The notes: generated by a model not told the origin, from the letters alone. Shown: positions 8,338 through 17,203, counted from the stretch's first letter. The stretch: DNA of 64,000 nt from Shimia_B sp038528385 (GCA_038528385.1 JBCBET010000008.1:92097-156096); one strand, 5' to 3'. Translations and numbers: made by a program.

Positions 8338-9222
8338 TCAGGCTATGGAGGCCCGGTAGATCGAATCGATCGTGTCACCGATCGTGGCGTTGAAGTCGTC
8401 GTCGCTCTGCTGCGCGCTCAGGCCTTCGGTGAGCGCGCGGGAAAAGCTCGCGATCATGCCGGCGTTCTTCGACAGCCGCGCATTGGCCTCGTCCCGCGAA
8501 TACCCGCCCGACAGCGCCACGACGCTCATGACCTTGTCATGGGCGATGAGCGGCGCGTAGTGGCCCGGTGTCTCGGGCAGCGTGAGCTTGAGCATGATCT
8601 CCTGCGGTTCGTGGTCGAGACGGGCGAGGATCGCCGCGCGCAGCATCTCCTCGGCTTCGGCCTTGTCGGGGATGGAGATCGTGATCTCCGGCTCCAGGAT
8701 CGGAACGAGGCCGTGCGCGGCGATCTGCGCGCCGAAGGCGAATTGCTGCTCCACGATGGCGGCGATGCCCGCCTCGTTGGCCGCGTTGATGACCGAGCGC
8801 ATCTTCGTTCCGAAGACACCCTTCTCCACCGCGCGCTTGCAGAGATCGTCGAGGTCGGGGATCGGTTTCATCAACTGCACGCCGTCCGCTTCGGCCTCCA
8901 GACCCTTGTCCACCTTGAGGAACGGAACCACGCCCTGGTCTTCCCAGAGATAGGCCGCGCTGTCCTTGCCGTTCATCTGACGGTCCATGGTCTTCTCGAA
9001 AAGGATGGCGCCCACGACCTTCTCCCCGTTGAAGGCCGGCGCCTCCACGATGCGCGTCCGCATCTGGTGGATGAGATCGAACATCTCCTCATCGCCGTCG
9101 AACGCATCCTCCTCGATCCCGTAGAGCTTCAGCGCCTTCGGCGTGGAGCCTCCCGATTGGTCGAGCGCGGCGATGAAGCCTTGTCCGGCACGGATTTTGG
9201 CGGCTTGGGTCTCGTTCGGCAT
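8338..9222 (-). CDS. fba: class I fructose-bisphosphate aldolase
   Basis: 294 residues from the ATG at 9222, with an AAGGAGA ribosome binding site. It belongs to the bacterial class I (Schiff-base) family, shown by FIAALDQSGGSTPKALKLYG near the N-terminus and by the Lys-bearing strand LKVDKGLEAEADGVQLMKPI. It cleaves or forms fructose 1,6-bisphosphate and needs no metal. It follows pgk by 88 bp in the same direction and likely shares its transcript. The longer frame, which adds 18 residues, lacks a ribosome binding site. Confidence 0.93.
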   Translation of the reverse strand: MPNETQAAKIRAGQGFIAALDQSGGSTPKALKLYGIEEDAFDGDEEMFDLIHQMRTRIVEAPAFNGEKVVGAILFEKTMDRQMNGKDSAAYLWEDQGVVPFLKVDKGLEAEADGVQLMKPIPDLDDLCKRAVEKGVFGTKMRSVINAANEAGIAAIVEQQFAFGAQIAAHGLVPILEPEITISIPDKAEAEEMLRAAILARLDHEPQEIMLKLTLPETPGHYAPLIAHDKVMSVVALSGGYSRDEANARLSKNAGMIASFSRALTEGLSAQQSDDDFNATIGDTIDSIYRASIA

Positions 9223-9310
9223 GTCGGTCTCCTTGGCAGTCAAGGGCGGGGTACGCGCCCGCGCTGCGGGTTTCAATCATGGGTGCGCTAACGGCCCCTC
9301 CTGCGGGGCC

Positions 9311-10483
9311 TCAGCCGAGCGCGGCCACGCCCGGCAGCGTCTTGCCTTCCATCCATTCGAGGAATGCGCCGCCCGCCGTGGAGACGTAGCTGAACCGCGT
9401 CGCCGCGCCCGCCTGGTTGAGCGCGGCCACGGTGTCCCCGCCGCCCGCGACGGAGGTGAGCTTGCCCATTGCGGTGAGCGTTGCAGCGGCCTCGGCGGCG
9501 GCATTGGTGGCCGCGTCGAACGGCGCGATCTCGAAGGCGCCGAGCGGCCCGTTCCAGATGAGCGTCTTGGCCGAACCGAAGACCTCGCCCAGCTTGGCGA
9601 CCGTCTCTGGCCCGGCATCGAGGATCATGGCGTCGTCGGGGCAGCCCTCCACCGGCAGCGTCTCATGCGCCGCGCCCGCCGCGAAGTCACGGGCAACGAC
9701 GATGTCGCTGGGCAAATGGATCGTACAGCCCGCCGCCGAAGCTTTCTCCATGATCTCCCGCGCCGTGGGCGCCATGTCGTGCTCGGCCAGGCTCTTGCCC
9801 ACGCCCACGCCCTGCGCGGCGAGGAAGGTGTTGGCCATGCCGCCGCCGATCACGAGGTGATCGACCCGGCCCACGAGGTTGCCCAGCAGATCGAGCTTCG
9901 TGGAGACCTTCGCCCCACCCACCACGGCCACCACCGGGCGCTCCGGGCTGCCGAGGGCCGCCTCCAGCGCCTTGAGCTCGGCCTCCATGAGCCGCCCCGC
10001 GCAGGAGGGCAGGTGATGCGCCACGCCCTCTGTGGAGGCATGGGCGCGATGGGCGGCGGAGAAGGCATCGTTGCAGTAGATGTCGCCCAGGGAGGCGAGG
10101 AACTGCGCCATGCGCGGGTCGTTGGCCTCCTCCATGTCCGCAAAGCGCGTGTTCTCCACGAGGATCACCCGGCCCGTATTGGCGTCGAGGAAGTCCCGGC
10201 TGGGCCGTTCTACGAAGAGCACCTCCTCCCCGAGGGCCGCGGTGAGAGCGGGTACGAGCTGGCGCAGGGACAATGTGGGATCGGGCTTGCCTTTGGGCCG
10301 CCCGAAATGCGCCAGAAGCACCGGCGTGCCCCCCTGCGCGAGGATATGGCGCACCGTCGGCACGATCCGTTCGATGCGCGTGGCATCCGTCACCACGCCG
10401 TCCTGCATGGGCACGTTGATGTCCACGCGGGTCAGGACGATCTTTCCCCCCAACTCCATCTCGTCGAGCGTTTTCCAGGCCAT
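9311..10483 (-). CDS. pgk: phosphoglycerate kinase
   Basis: 390 residues, the standard length. It interconverts 1,3-bisphosphoglycerate plus ADP with 3-phosphoglycerate plus ATP. The substrate-binding motif TRVDINVPMQDG near the N-terminus, the hinge AVVGGAKVSTKLDLL and the C-terminal GGGDTVAALNQAG nucleotide loop are all present. The start has GGGAGGA upstream. It heads the leftward run pgk-fba-ftsB-like-pdhABC and diverges from the cyclophilin pair. Confidence 0.97.
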   Translation of the reverse strand: MAWKTLDEMELGGKIVLTRVDINVPMQDGVVTDATRIERIVPTVRHILAQGGTPVLLAHFGRPKGKPDPTLSLRQLVPALTAALGEEVLFVERPSRDFLDANTGRVILVENTRFADMEEANDPRMAQFLASLGDIYCNDAFSAAHRAHASTEGVAHHLPSCAGRLMEAELKALEAALGSPERPVVAVVGGAKVSTKLDLLGNLVGRVDHLVIGGGMANTFLAAQGVGVGKSLAEHDMAPTAREIMEKASAAGCTIHLPSDIVVARDFAAGAAHETLPVEGCPDDAMILDAGPETVAKLGEVFGSAKTLIWNGPLGAFEIAPFDAATNAAAEAAATLTAMGKLTSVAGGGDTVAALNQAGAATRFSYVSTAGGAFLEWMEGKTLPGVAALG

Positions 10484-10598
10484 GGTGCGTCCTCCCTTTC
10501 GGGAGTGTTAGCAGACCATCCCGGCGAAAACATCAAGGACCCTTTCCCTCCCCCGGTGCACGCCCTAGGGTCCGCGCCGACAAAGACAGGAGAGCCAG

Positions 10599-11105
10599 AT
10601 GGCCGAGATCAAAGACCCCGAGAACACGATCCTCATGGAGCTGAAGGGCGGCACCGTCACCATCGCGCTCCTGCCCGATGTGGCGCCGGAGCATGTGGCC
10701 CGGATGAAGGAGCTCGCCCGCGAAGGGGCCTATGACAACGTGGCCTTCCACCGCGTGATCGACGGCTTCATGGCGCAGACGGGCGACGTGGCCAACGGCA
10801 ACATGGAGCAGGATTTCAACATCCGCATGGCGGGCACCGGCGGCTCCGACAAGCCCGATCTGCCGGCCGAATTCTCCAAGGTGCCCCATGCACGCGGGTC
10901 GCTCGGCGCCGCGCGGAGCCAGAACCCCAACTCCGCCAACTCGCAGTTCTTCATCAACTTCAAGGACAACGATTTCCTCAACGGGCAATACACAGTCTAC
11001 GGCCAGGTCATCGAGGGTATGGAGCATGTGGACGCCATCGCCCGGGGCGAACCGCCGATGAACCCCGACCGGATGATTTCCGTGAAGGTGGCCGCCGATG
11101 CGTAG
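10599..11105 (+). CDS. cyclophilin-type peptidyl-prolyl isomerase, cytoplasmic
   Basis: 168 residues, no signal peptide. The cyclophilin core is complete: NVAFHRVIDGFMAQTGD with the catalytic Arg in FHRVI, then GSLGAARSQNPNSANSQFFINF and FLNGQYTVYGQV. It catalyses cis/trans isomerisation of prolyl bonds. CAGGAGA lies 9 bases before the ATG. Its end overlaps the start of the next gene, a second cyclophilin, by 8 bases. Confidence 0.95.
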   Translation: MAEIKDPENTILMELKGGTVTIALLPDVAPEHVARMKELAREGAYDNVAFHRVIDGFMAQTGDVANGNMEQDFNIRMAGTGGSDKPDLPAEFSKVPHARGSLGAARSQNPNSANSQFFINFKDNDFLNGQYTVYGQVIEGMEHVDAIARGEPPMNPDRMISVKVAADA

Positions 11106-11652
11106 CCTGGCATTCACGCTCGGCCTCGGCCTCCTCGCCGCGCCCGCCGCCGCCACGGGGATCGAGATCGACGTCGAGGGCGCCTTCACCCAGGGCACGA
11201 TCACGATCGATCTCTTCGAAGAGGTCGCGCCCAACCATGTGGCCCAGATCACCGCGCTGGCCGAGCAGGGGTTCTACGACGATGTCTACTTCCACCGCGT
11301 GATCGACGGCTTCATGGCGCAGACGGGCGATGGCGAGTTCGGCACTGTGGGCGGGGACCCGCGGCGCGCGGGCACCGGCGGCTCGGACCTCGACGACATA
11401 GACGCCGAGTTCTCCGACCTCCCCTTCGTGCGGGGCACTGTGGGCATGGCGCGCAGCCAGAACCCCGACAGCGCCAACAGCCAGTTCTTCATCATGTTCG
11501 CCGAGGGGGACTTCCTCAACGGCCAGTACACCGTGGTGGGAGAGGTGACGGCGGGCCTCGAGGTGCTCGACGCCATCAAGCGCGGCGATGGCTCCACGCT
11601 CCAGATCACGGGCAAACCGGACCACATGTCCGCCGTTCGGGTCACGGAGTAG
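11098..11652 (+). CDS. cyclophilin-type peptidyl-prolyl isomerase, exported
   Basis: 184 residues. An N-terminal signal peptide (MRSLAFTLGLGLLAAPAAATG) sends it to the periplasm. The cyclophilin core repeats that of the upstream gene (YFHRVIDGFMAQTGDGEFG, ARSQNPDSANSQFFIMFAEGDFLNGQYTVVGEV). The two genes overlap by 8 bases, so they are coexpressed. They look like a tandem duplication in which one copy gained a secretion signal, giving one foldase per compartment. A terminator follows. Confidence 0.95.
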   Translation: MRSLAFTLGLGLLAAPAAATGIEIDVEGAFTQGTITIDLFEEVAPNHVAQITALAEQGFYDDVYFHRVIDGFMAQTGDGEFGTVGGDPRRAGTGGSDLDDIDAEFSDLPFVRGTVGMARSQNPDSANSQFFIMFAEGDFLNGQYTVVGEVTAGLEVLDAIKRGDGSTLQITGKPDHMSAVRVTE

Positions 11653-11663
11653 CCCCGGCAGAC

Positions 11664-11704
11664 AACACCCTTCGAAGGCCGATGCCGCCCTTCGAAGGGC
11701 GTTT
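11664..11704 (+). terminator. hairpin after the cyclophilin pair
   Basis: Two arms of 15 bases (11664-11678 and 11689-11703) pair with one mismatch around a short loop and run into GTTT. Each arm contains the self-complementary CCTTCGAAGG. The position 12 bases after the stop fits an intrinsic terminator, though the T-run is short. Confidence 0.6.
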
Positions 11705-11811
11705 GCGCTCTCGGCGGCCGAGGGGCCTCGCCGCGTCACAAGCGCGTGTGGTGGGCTAGGCTCGGCTGCGACATTCTGGCAAGCCATGGGCGACGTCCAG
11801 GGAGGGGAACC

Positions 11812-12810
11812 ATGCGCCACGTTCTATGCTCGCTCGCGCTCGCGGGCCTGACGCTCACGCCAGCCGCGCTTCTCGCGCAAGCGCCCGCGGAGGCCGCCCC
11901 GCAATTCTGGTCCGTGGAGTGGGGCGACACCGATTTCTCCAACAACACGCTCGAGAGCTGGACGGAAGTGATGTCCGGCGGGCCGCCCAAGGATGGCATC
12001 CCCTCCATCGAGAACCCGAACTTCCAGTCCGTGGCCGAGGAGACCGAGATCGGCGACCGCGAGCCCGTCATCACCGTGGAGCTGGAGGGGGCCGTGCCGC
12101 GCGCCTATCCCATCCGCTACCTGACCTGGCATGAGATCGTGAACGACGAGGTGGCCGGCATCCCCATCGCCGTCACCTTCTGCCCGCTCTGCAATTCCGG
12201 CATCACCTTCGACCGGCGGGTGCGGGGGCAGGTCCTCGAATTCGGCGTCTCGGGCAAGCTCCGCAACTCCGACATGATCATGTATGACCGCCAGACGCAG
12301 AGCTGGTGGCAGCAGGCCGTGGGCGAGGGGATCGTGGGGGAGATGACGGGCGTCGAGCTCGCCACGCTGCCCACCTGGATGGAAAGCTGGGCGGAATTCA
12401 AGGCCCGCAACCCCGAAGGCGCCGTCATGATGGAGCCCACGGGCTTCAACCGTGCCTACGGCCAGAACCCCTACGTGAACTACGACAGCTCGCGGCGGCC
12501 CTTCCTCTACAGCGGAGAGAACCCGCCCCACGGCATCAATCCCCTCGTGCGCGTCGTGCGCGTGGGCGACCGCGCCTGGCCCCTGACGCGGCTTTCCGAG
12601 GAAGGCGAGATCGTGGAGGCGGGCGTGCGCATGACGTGGCGCGCGGGGCAGGCGTCGGCCCTCGATGCCCGCTCAATCGCCGAGAGCCGCGACGTGGGCA
12701 CCGTGCGCGTCTTCGACGCCGAAACCGGCGAAAATCTGGCGCATGACGTGATGTTCGCCTTCGCCTACCACGCCTTCTGGCCGGACGGGGCGTGGATGCT
12801 CGGCTCCTAG
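11812..12810 (+). CDS. DUF3179 domain protein, exported
   Basis: 332 residues from the ATG at 11812, with GGGAGGGG upstream. A signal peptide (MRHVLCSLALAGLTLTPAALLAQA) precedes a DUF3179 domain marked by AYPIRYLTWHEIVNDEVAGIP and the signature TFCPLCNSGITFDRRV. The two Cys of CPLC resemble a metal or redox site, but the family has no proven function. Later parts (RNSDMIMYDRQTQSWWQQ, PYVNYDSS) also fit the family. It stands alone between the cyclophilins and an SDR gene. Confidence 0.85.
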   Translation: MRHVLCSLALAGLTLTPAALLAQAPAEAAPQFWSVEWGDTDFSNNTLESWTEVMSGGPPKDGIPSIENPNFQSVAEETEIGDREPVITVELEGAVPRAYPIRYLTWHEIVNDEVAGIPIAVTFCPLCNSGITFDRRVRGQVLEFGVSGKLRNSDMIMYDRQTQSWWQQAVGEGIVGEMTGVELATLPTWMESWAEFKARNPEGAVMMEPTGFNRAYGQNPYVNYDSSRRPFLYSGENPPHGINPLVRVVRVGDRAWPLTRLSEEGEIVEAGVRMTWRAGQASALDARSIAESRDVGTVRVFDAETGENLAHDVMFAFAYHAFWPDGAWMLGS

Positions 12811-12871
12811 GGACGCTTGCATTCCCGGGGCGCTCGGCTAGCACTGCGGCAGACGTCGCGAAGGAGCCCCC

Positions 12872-13624
12872 ATGGAAATCAGAGCCAACTATCCCAGCCT
12901 CGTGGGGCAAACCGTCCTGCTCACCGGTGGCGCGTCGGGCATCGGCGCCGACATCGTCCGCGGTTTCACGCAGCAGGACGCCCGCGTGGGTTTCGTCGAT
13001 TTCGACGCCGAGGGGGCCGCAGCGCGGGCCGATGAGACCGGCGCGATCTACGAGGTGGCCGACCTGCGCGATATCGCGGCGCTCAAGCGCGCCTTCGCCA
13101 ACCTCATCGCGAAGCTCGGGCCGCCGAAGGTGCTCGTCAACAACGCCGCCCGCGATGACCGGCACGGGTGGGAGACGGTGACGGAGGAATACTACGACGA
13201 GCGCATCGCCGCCAATCTGCGCCACATGTTCTTTGCCACGCAGGCCTGCGCGCCCGTGATGATCGAGGCGGGGCGCGGCGGGTCCATCGTCAACATGGGC
13301 TCCAACAGCTGGTGGGAGAGCTCGGGCGGGATGCCCGTCTACACCACCTCGAAGGCCGCCGTGCACGGCATGACGCGAAGCTTCGCGCGCGATCTCGGCC
13401 CCCACCGCATCCGCGTGAACACGGTGGTGCCGGGCTGGATCATGACCGACCGGCAAAAGGAGCTTTGGGTGACGGAGGAGGCGCTGAAGGCGCATCTCGC
13501 CAACCAGTGCACGCCCGACCCGATCCAGCCTTCCGAGGTGGCAGAGATGGTGATGTTCCTCGCCTCGGACGCCGCAAGTGCCTGCACGGCGTCGAACTTC
13601 TTCGTCGAGGCCGGCAGCGTCTGA
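12872..13624 (+). CDS. short-chain dehydrogenase/reductase (SDR)
   Basis: 250 residues. Rossmann nucleotide motif TGGASGIGADIV near residue 20, NNAARDDRH after strand 4, catalytic Ser in SIVNMGSNSWWES, and the active Tyr and Lys in YTTSKAAVHG. It is a classical SDR that is likely NAD(H) dependent, because Asp (FVDFDAEGAA) ends strand 2. The substrate is unknown; sugar or polyol dehydrogenases are close relatives. AAGGAG lies just before the ATG. A second, different SDR follows 70 bp later. Confidence 0.9.
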   Translation: MEIRANYPSLVGQTVLLTGGASGIGADIVRGFTQQDARVGFVDFDAEGAAARADETGAIYEVADLRDIAALKRAFANLIAKLGPPKVLVNNAARDDRHGWETVTEEYYDERIAANLRHMFFATQACAPVMIEAGRGGSIVNMGSNSWWESSGGMPVYTTSKAAVHGMTRSFARDLGPHRIRVNTVVPGWIMTDRQKELWVTEEALKAHLANQCTPDPIQPSEVAEMVMFLASDAASACTASNFFVEAGSV

Positions 13625-13662
13625 CGCAACGGCGCGCTGGCTTGGGGCAGGGGCCCCGGCTA

Positions 13663-13680
13663 ATTGACGCGCGGGTCAAT
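13663..13680. promoter_or_regulatory. inverted repeat ATTGAC-N6-GTCAAT before the second SDR gene
   Basis: Two 6-bp arms separated by six bases, placed between the first SDR stop and the GGGAGG site of the next gene. The size and spacing suit a TetR- or MarR-type dimer site. No regulator gene is nearby, so this is only a candidate operator. Confidence 0.35.
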
Positions 13681-13694
13681 TTCGGGAGGACACC

Positions 13695-14483
13695 ATGGCA
13701 GACGCGAAAGCCACATTCGATTTCACCGGCAAGAACGTCTTCGTCGTCGGCGGCACGTCAGGGATCAATCTGGGCATCGCCGAGACCTATGCCGCCGCGG
13801 GCGCGCGCGTGGCCGTCGCCTCGCGCAAGCAGGACAAGGTCGACGCGGCCGTGGCCAAGCTCGGCGATGGCGCGCTGGGCTATGCCTACGACGTGCGCAA
13901 CTACGATGACGTCGCCGCGGGTTTTGCTGCCTTCGAAGAGGCTGCGGGCAAGATCGACGTCCTCGTCTCCGGTGCTGCTGGCAACTTCCCGGCCCCAGCC
14001 GTGGGCCTTTCTCCGAACGGCTTCAAATCCGTGGTCGACATAGACCTCATCGGGACCTTCCACGTGATGCGCGCGGCCCATCAGCACCTCGCGCGGCCGT
14101 CTGCGATCATCAACATCTCCGCGCCGCAGGCGGTGCAGGCGATGCCGTTCCAGATCCATGTCTGCGCGGCCAAGGCCGGTGTCGACATGATCACCAAATG
14201 CCTCGCCATCGAATGGGGCGCGGAGGGCATCCGCGTGAACTCCGTCATCCCCGGCCCCATCGAGGGGACCGAGGGCATGGAGCGCCTCGCGCCGGGTGAG
14301 AAGATGAAAGCGGCGGTGAAGAAATCGGTGCCGATGAACCGCATGGGCACGCCCGGTGACGTGGCGGAGGTTTGCCTTTTCCTCGGGTCTGATGCCGGTC
14401 GTTACGTCTCCGGCTCCATCATCGGGGCCGATGGCGGCTGGTCCATCGCCGGCGCGCGCATCGACCAACTCATGGGCATGTAA
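13695..14483 (+). CDS. SDR of the 2,4-dienoyl-CoA reductase type
   Basis: 262 residues. Nucleotide motif VVGGTSGINLGIAE, then SGAAGNF, and a C-terminal half (HVCAAKAGVDMITKCLAIEWG, VIPGPIEGTEGMERL) typical of 2,4-dienoyl-CoA reductases. These act in beta-oxidation of polyunsaturated fatty acids using NADPH. The classical Tyr four residues before Lys160 is Val156 here, which is normal for this branch because its Tyr lies elsewhere. The start has GGGAGGA. A strong terminator follows. The exact substrate is inferred, not shown. Confidence 0.8.
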   Translation: MADAKATFDFTGKNVFVVGGTSGINLGIAETYAAAGARVAVASRKQDKVDAAVAKLGDGALGYAYDVRNYDDVAAGFAAFEEAAGKIDVLVSGAAGNFPAPAVGLSPNGFKSVVDIDLIGTFHVMRAAHQHLARPSAIINISAPQAVQAMPFQIHVCAAKAGVDMITKCLAIEWGAEGIRVNSVIPGPIEGTEGMERLAPGEKMKAAVKKSVPMNRMGTPGDVAEVCLFLGSDAGRYVSGSIIGADGGWSIAGARIDQLMGM

Positions 14484-14553
14484 GCTGATTTTCTCTCCCA
14501 TGGGCTGAATTTCGCCCAGCCTCGCAACCTCGGGTTTTCCTTACTTCCACGTC

Positions 14554-14592
14554 AAGCGCCGCGCGGGCATCCTTCCTGCGCGGCGCTTTTTT
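14554..14592 (+). terminator. intrinsic terminator after the second SDR gene
   Basis: An 11-bp perfect GC-rich stem (14554-14564 with 14578-14588), a 13-base loop, and six T. It ends the SDR transcript and separates it from the haloperoxidase gene. Confidence 0.9.
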
Positions 14593-14636
14593 ATGCCGCG
14601 ACCACTTTTTGACGAACTCATTTCTGGAGAAAAGCC

Positions 14637-16430
14637 ATGCCCAAGGACCGCATCGAGTCCGCCTACCGGGTGCGTGTGGAGGCCGCCAGCGCGGCCAAGA
14701 ACCGCCACCACCCCGACCACAAAGCAAACACCGATGAGCAACGCTATGCCTCTGCCCATTATGCGATGTCTTTCACGAAAGGTCTGGAGCACGACGCCAC
14801 GACCGGCCTCGTCACCGACCCCGCCCATTTCGACGCCTTCCGGAACTGCATCGACGAAGGCTGGGCGGAACCCTTTACCTCCCGCGTCCCCGTTCCCACT
14901 GACCCCGATTGCGGGCGGCGGAAATGGGAAGCGCCCACCGCGGGCGTTGCCTTTGACCTGCAAGGGCCCGACGCCCAGGCGGTGACCATGGCGCCCGCGC
15001 CGGCGCTCTGTTCCGACGAGCTGGCCTTCGAGATGGCCGAGGTCTACGAGCTGGCGCTCTTGCGCGACGTGCCCTTCACGAGCTTCGATACCGGCGGCGG
15101 CGCGGATGCTGACAAGATCAACGCCTCCGTGCTGCGCCTGAATGCCATGGATTACGTGACCGGAGGTTTCCCGGGCCGTCCGCGCGCCACCGAAAATGGA
15201 CAGCTCACCCGCCAGACGGTCTTTCGCGGGTCGAGCCCGGGATGTGAGGTGGGCCCTTACCTGTCGCAATTCATGGTGATGGGGAACGACACCCTCGCCG
15301 GTACCGCCGTGGCCGACGGGTTCGTCTCCTACGGCGCGCAGCGCATCGACCAGCGCGTGCCGGTGGCCGTGCCCGGACAGGACCACATGCAGCTTTGGGA
15401 CGACTACCTCGCCGTGCAGCAGGGCTTTGACGTGAACGCGGCGGGCAAGGGCAAGAACATCGAGCCCTGCTCGGCCGGACAGAACTTCGAGGCCGCGACA
15501 CGCTTCATCTGCACGCCGCGGGATCTTGCGACCTATGTCCATTACGACGCGCTCTATCAGGCCTACCTCAATGCCACGCTGATCCTCCTGGGTCACGGCG
15601 CGCCGTTCGACACGGGCTTTGCAAAGCTTTCGGGCATGCGCGACATGTTCAACCCGCTCATGGCCACACGGGTGCCGCAGAATGCCGGGGGCTTCGCGCT
15701 CTATGGCGGGCCGCACATCCTGACGCTGGTGACCGAGGTGGCGACCCGCGCGCTAAAGGCCGTGCGCTACCAGAAGTTCAACAATCACTTGCGGTTGCGG
15801 CCCGAAGCTCTCGCCGGCCGTGTGCACCGCGCGGGGGAGATCGACGCGCTCTTCCCGTCGACCTGCGGGGCGTTCGGGAAGCTGCACGGGCAGATGAAGG
15901 ACACCGTGCACGCGGTCAAAGCCTTCAACGAGGAGAGCTGCGGCGAGAACACCGCGCTCCTGCCCATGGCCTTCGCCGAGGGCTCGCCCATGCACCCGAC
16001 CTACGGCGCGGGGCACGCCACGGTGGCGGGGGCCTGCACGACCATAGTGAAGGCGTTCTTCGACACCGGCGCAGTGCTCGGCACGAAGCGCACGGACGAT
16101 CCCTGCAGCGCGGGCCGCATCGGCTTCTTCCACGACATCGAGCAGGCGCTCTACTACCAGCCGGTGGACAAGGGCGCGTCGCTCGACGCCTGCGAGGCCG
16201 AGTGCCCGCTGACCCTGGAAGGGGAACTCAACAAGCTCGCCGCCAACATCTCCATCGGGCGCAACATGGCCGGGGTGCATTACTTCTCCGACTACTACGA
16301 CAGCCTGCGGATGGGCGAGGAGATCGCCATCGGCATGCTCGAGGAGCAGGCGCTCTGCTACCCGACGGACGAATTCGTCCTCTCCGTGCCCACCTTCGAC
16401 GGGGATCTCGTGCGCATCGGCGCGCGCTAG
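14637..16430 (+). CDS. vanadium-dependent haloperoxidase
   Basis: 597 residues. The family uses vanadate and hydrogen peroxide to oxidise halides, giving hypohalous acid. The C-terminal half holds the vanadate site with the expected spacing: Lys380 and Arg388 (KFNNHLRLRP), acid-base His453, Gly459-His460 (HPTYGAGHA), Arg542 and the vanadium-binding His548 (GRNMAGVHYFSD). The usual Ser of the P-S-G-H loop is Ala458. No classical signal peptide is visible, so any export would use another route. TGGAGA precedes the ATG and terminators lie on both sides, so it is a single-gene unit. Bromide is the likely substrate in a marine setting, but iodide is possible. Confidence 0.9.
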   Translation: MPKDRIESAYRVRVEAASAAKNRHHPDHKANTDEQRYASAHYAMSFTKGLEHDATTGLVTDPAHFDAFRNCIDEGWAEPFTSRVPVPTDPDCGRRKWEAPTAGVAFDLQGPDAQAVTMAPAPALCSDELAFEMAEVYELALLRDVPFTSFDTGGGADADKINASVLRLNAMDYVTGGFPGRPRATENGQLTRQTVFRGSSPGCEVGPYLSQFMVMGNDTLAGTAVADGFVSYGAQRIDQRVPVAVPGQDHMQLWDDYLAVQQGFDVNAAGKGKNIEPCSAGQNFEAATRFICTPRDLATYVHYDALYQAYLNATLILLGHGAPFDTGFAKLSGMRDMFNPLMATRVPQNAGGFALYGGPHILTLVTEVATRALKAVRYQKFNNHLRLRPEALAGRVHRAGEIDALFPSTCGAFGKLHGQMKDTVHAVKAFNEESCGENTALLPMAFAEGSPMHPTYGAGHATVAGACTTIVKAFFDTGAVLGTKRTDDPCSAGRIGFFHDIEQALYYQPVDKGASLDACEAECPLTLEGELNKLAANISIGRNMAGVHYFSDYYDSLRMGEEIAIGMLEEQALCYPTDEFVLSVPTFDGDLVRIGAR

Positions 16431-16449
16431 GCCGCAGGGCCTCCGACCC

Positions 16450-16489
16450 ACCGCGCGCGTCCTTAACGATCGGGGCGCGCGCGGTTTTT
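16450..16489 (+). terminator. intrinsic terminator after the haloperoxidase
   Basis: A 9-bp stem of alternating CG (CCGCGCGCG at 16451-16459 with CGCGCGCGG at 16476-16484), a 16-base loop, then five T. It lies 20 bases after the stop codon. Confidence 0.88.
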
Positions 16490-16510
16490 CTGAATTCTGG
16501 CGGGGGGCAC

Positions 16511-16543
16511 ATCCCGTACACAACCCGTACACAACCCGTATGC
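16511..16543. repeat. three 11-bp tandem repeats (AACCCGTACAC type)
   Basis: Three adjoining copies of an 11-base unit. The first and second differ at their starts and the third drifts at its end. They lie between the haloperoxidase terminator and the decayed aldo/keto reductase. No role is evident; slippage next to a decaying locus is enough to explain them. Confidence 0.7.
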
Positions 16544-16588
16544 ACAGCCTCCCGCCCGTCACGGCGCGCCGGAATGGTTAACGCGCGC

Positions 16589-17184
16589 TCAAAGCGGGCG
16601 GTTTTGCCACGGCTCCGTCGGAAGAAGATCTGCGATCTCCGCCATCACGTCCGGGGGCAACGGCCCGAAGGCCCGCGCGCCCGCATTCTCCGCCACCTGC
16701 GCGACACTCGAGGCACCGGGCACCGGCACGATATGGGCACCATGGGCCCAGAGCCAGCCGAGCGCCCCCTGGCTGAGCGTGCGCCCGCCGCTGCGCAGGA
16801 GCTCCCGCACCGCGTCGAGCCGCGCGGCGAAACGGGGGTGGGCGCGGTCCCCCGCGAACCAGTCCATGCCGCCATGGGCCTCCACCCGCACGTCGCCCGG
16901 CGCGACCCTCTCCCTGCCATCGACTTCGCCGCCTCGTCGATGCCGAGCCCGATCCTGGTGACGATGGTGACCTCGCGGGCTTTTATGGCCCGGCCGAGCA
17001 GCCGCTCGCCATGGCCCGCGCCATAGGCCTGCGCGGTGTCGAAGAGCGTGATGCCGTGATCGAGCGCGGCGTGGAGGACGCGCACGGCCTCCTCGGGCGG
17101 GCAGGTGGCGTAGCCCACGCTTTGGCCGTCGCGGTACATGGGGCCGGAAAGCGGCCAGCAGCCGAGGCCGAGGGTGGAGGTGAC
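16589..17184 (-). pseudogene. aldo/keto reductase remnant (no start, internal deletion, frameshift)
   Basis: Translation in one frame gives the family's N-terminal part (LGLGCWPLSGPMYRDGQ, then ALDHGITLFDTAQAYGAGHGERLLGRAIKAREVTIVTRIGLG) down to about 16925. The family's C-terminal part (DWFAGDRAHPRFAARLDAVR, QGALGWLWAHGAHIVPVPGASSVAQVAENAGA) continues in another frame to the stop at 16589. Roughly 150 central residues of the barrel are missing. The first ~10 residues and any start codon are missing too. The order and strand of the parts match an ordinary AKR gene, so this is decay in place. It abuts a LysR fragment on the other strand. Confidence 0.85.
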
Positions 17185-17203
17185 GCAGGCGCGCAACGCG
17201 CGC

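Noticed and set aside
13695..14483. Calling the second SDR inactive because the usual Tyr is Val156
   Set aside because: The dienoyl-CoA reductase branch uses a Tyr elsewhere, and its other motifs are intact.
17138..17203. Extending the LysR fragment to the ATG at 17138
   Set aside because: Those residues overlap the reductase fragment on the other strand and do not resemble LysR, so the ATG is accidental.
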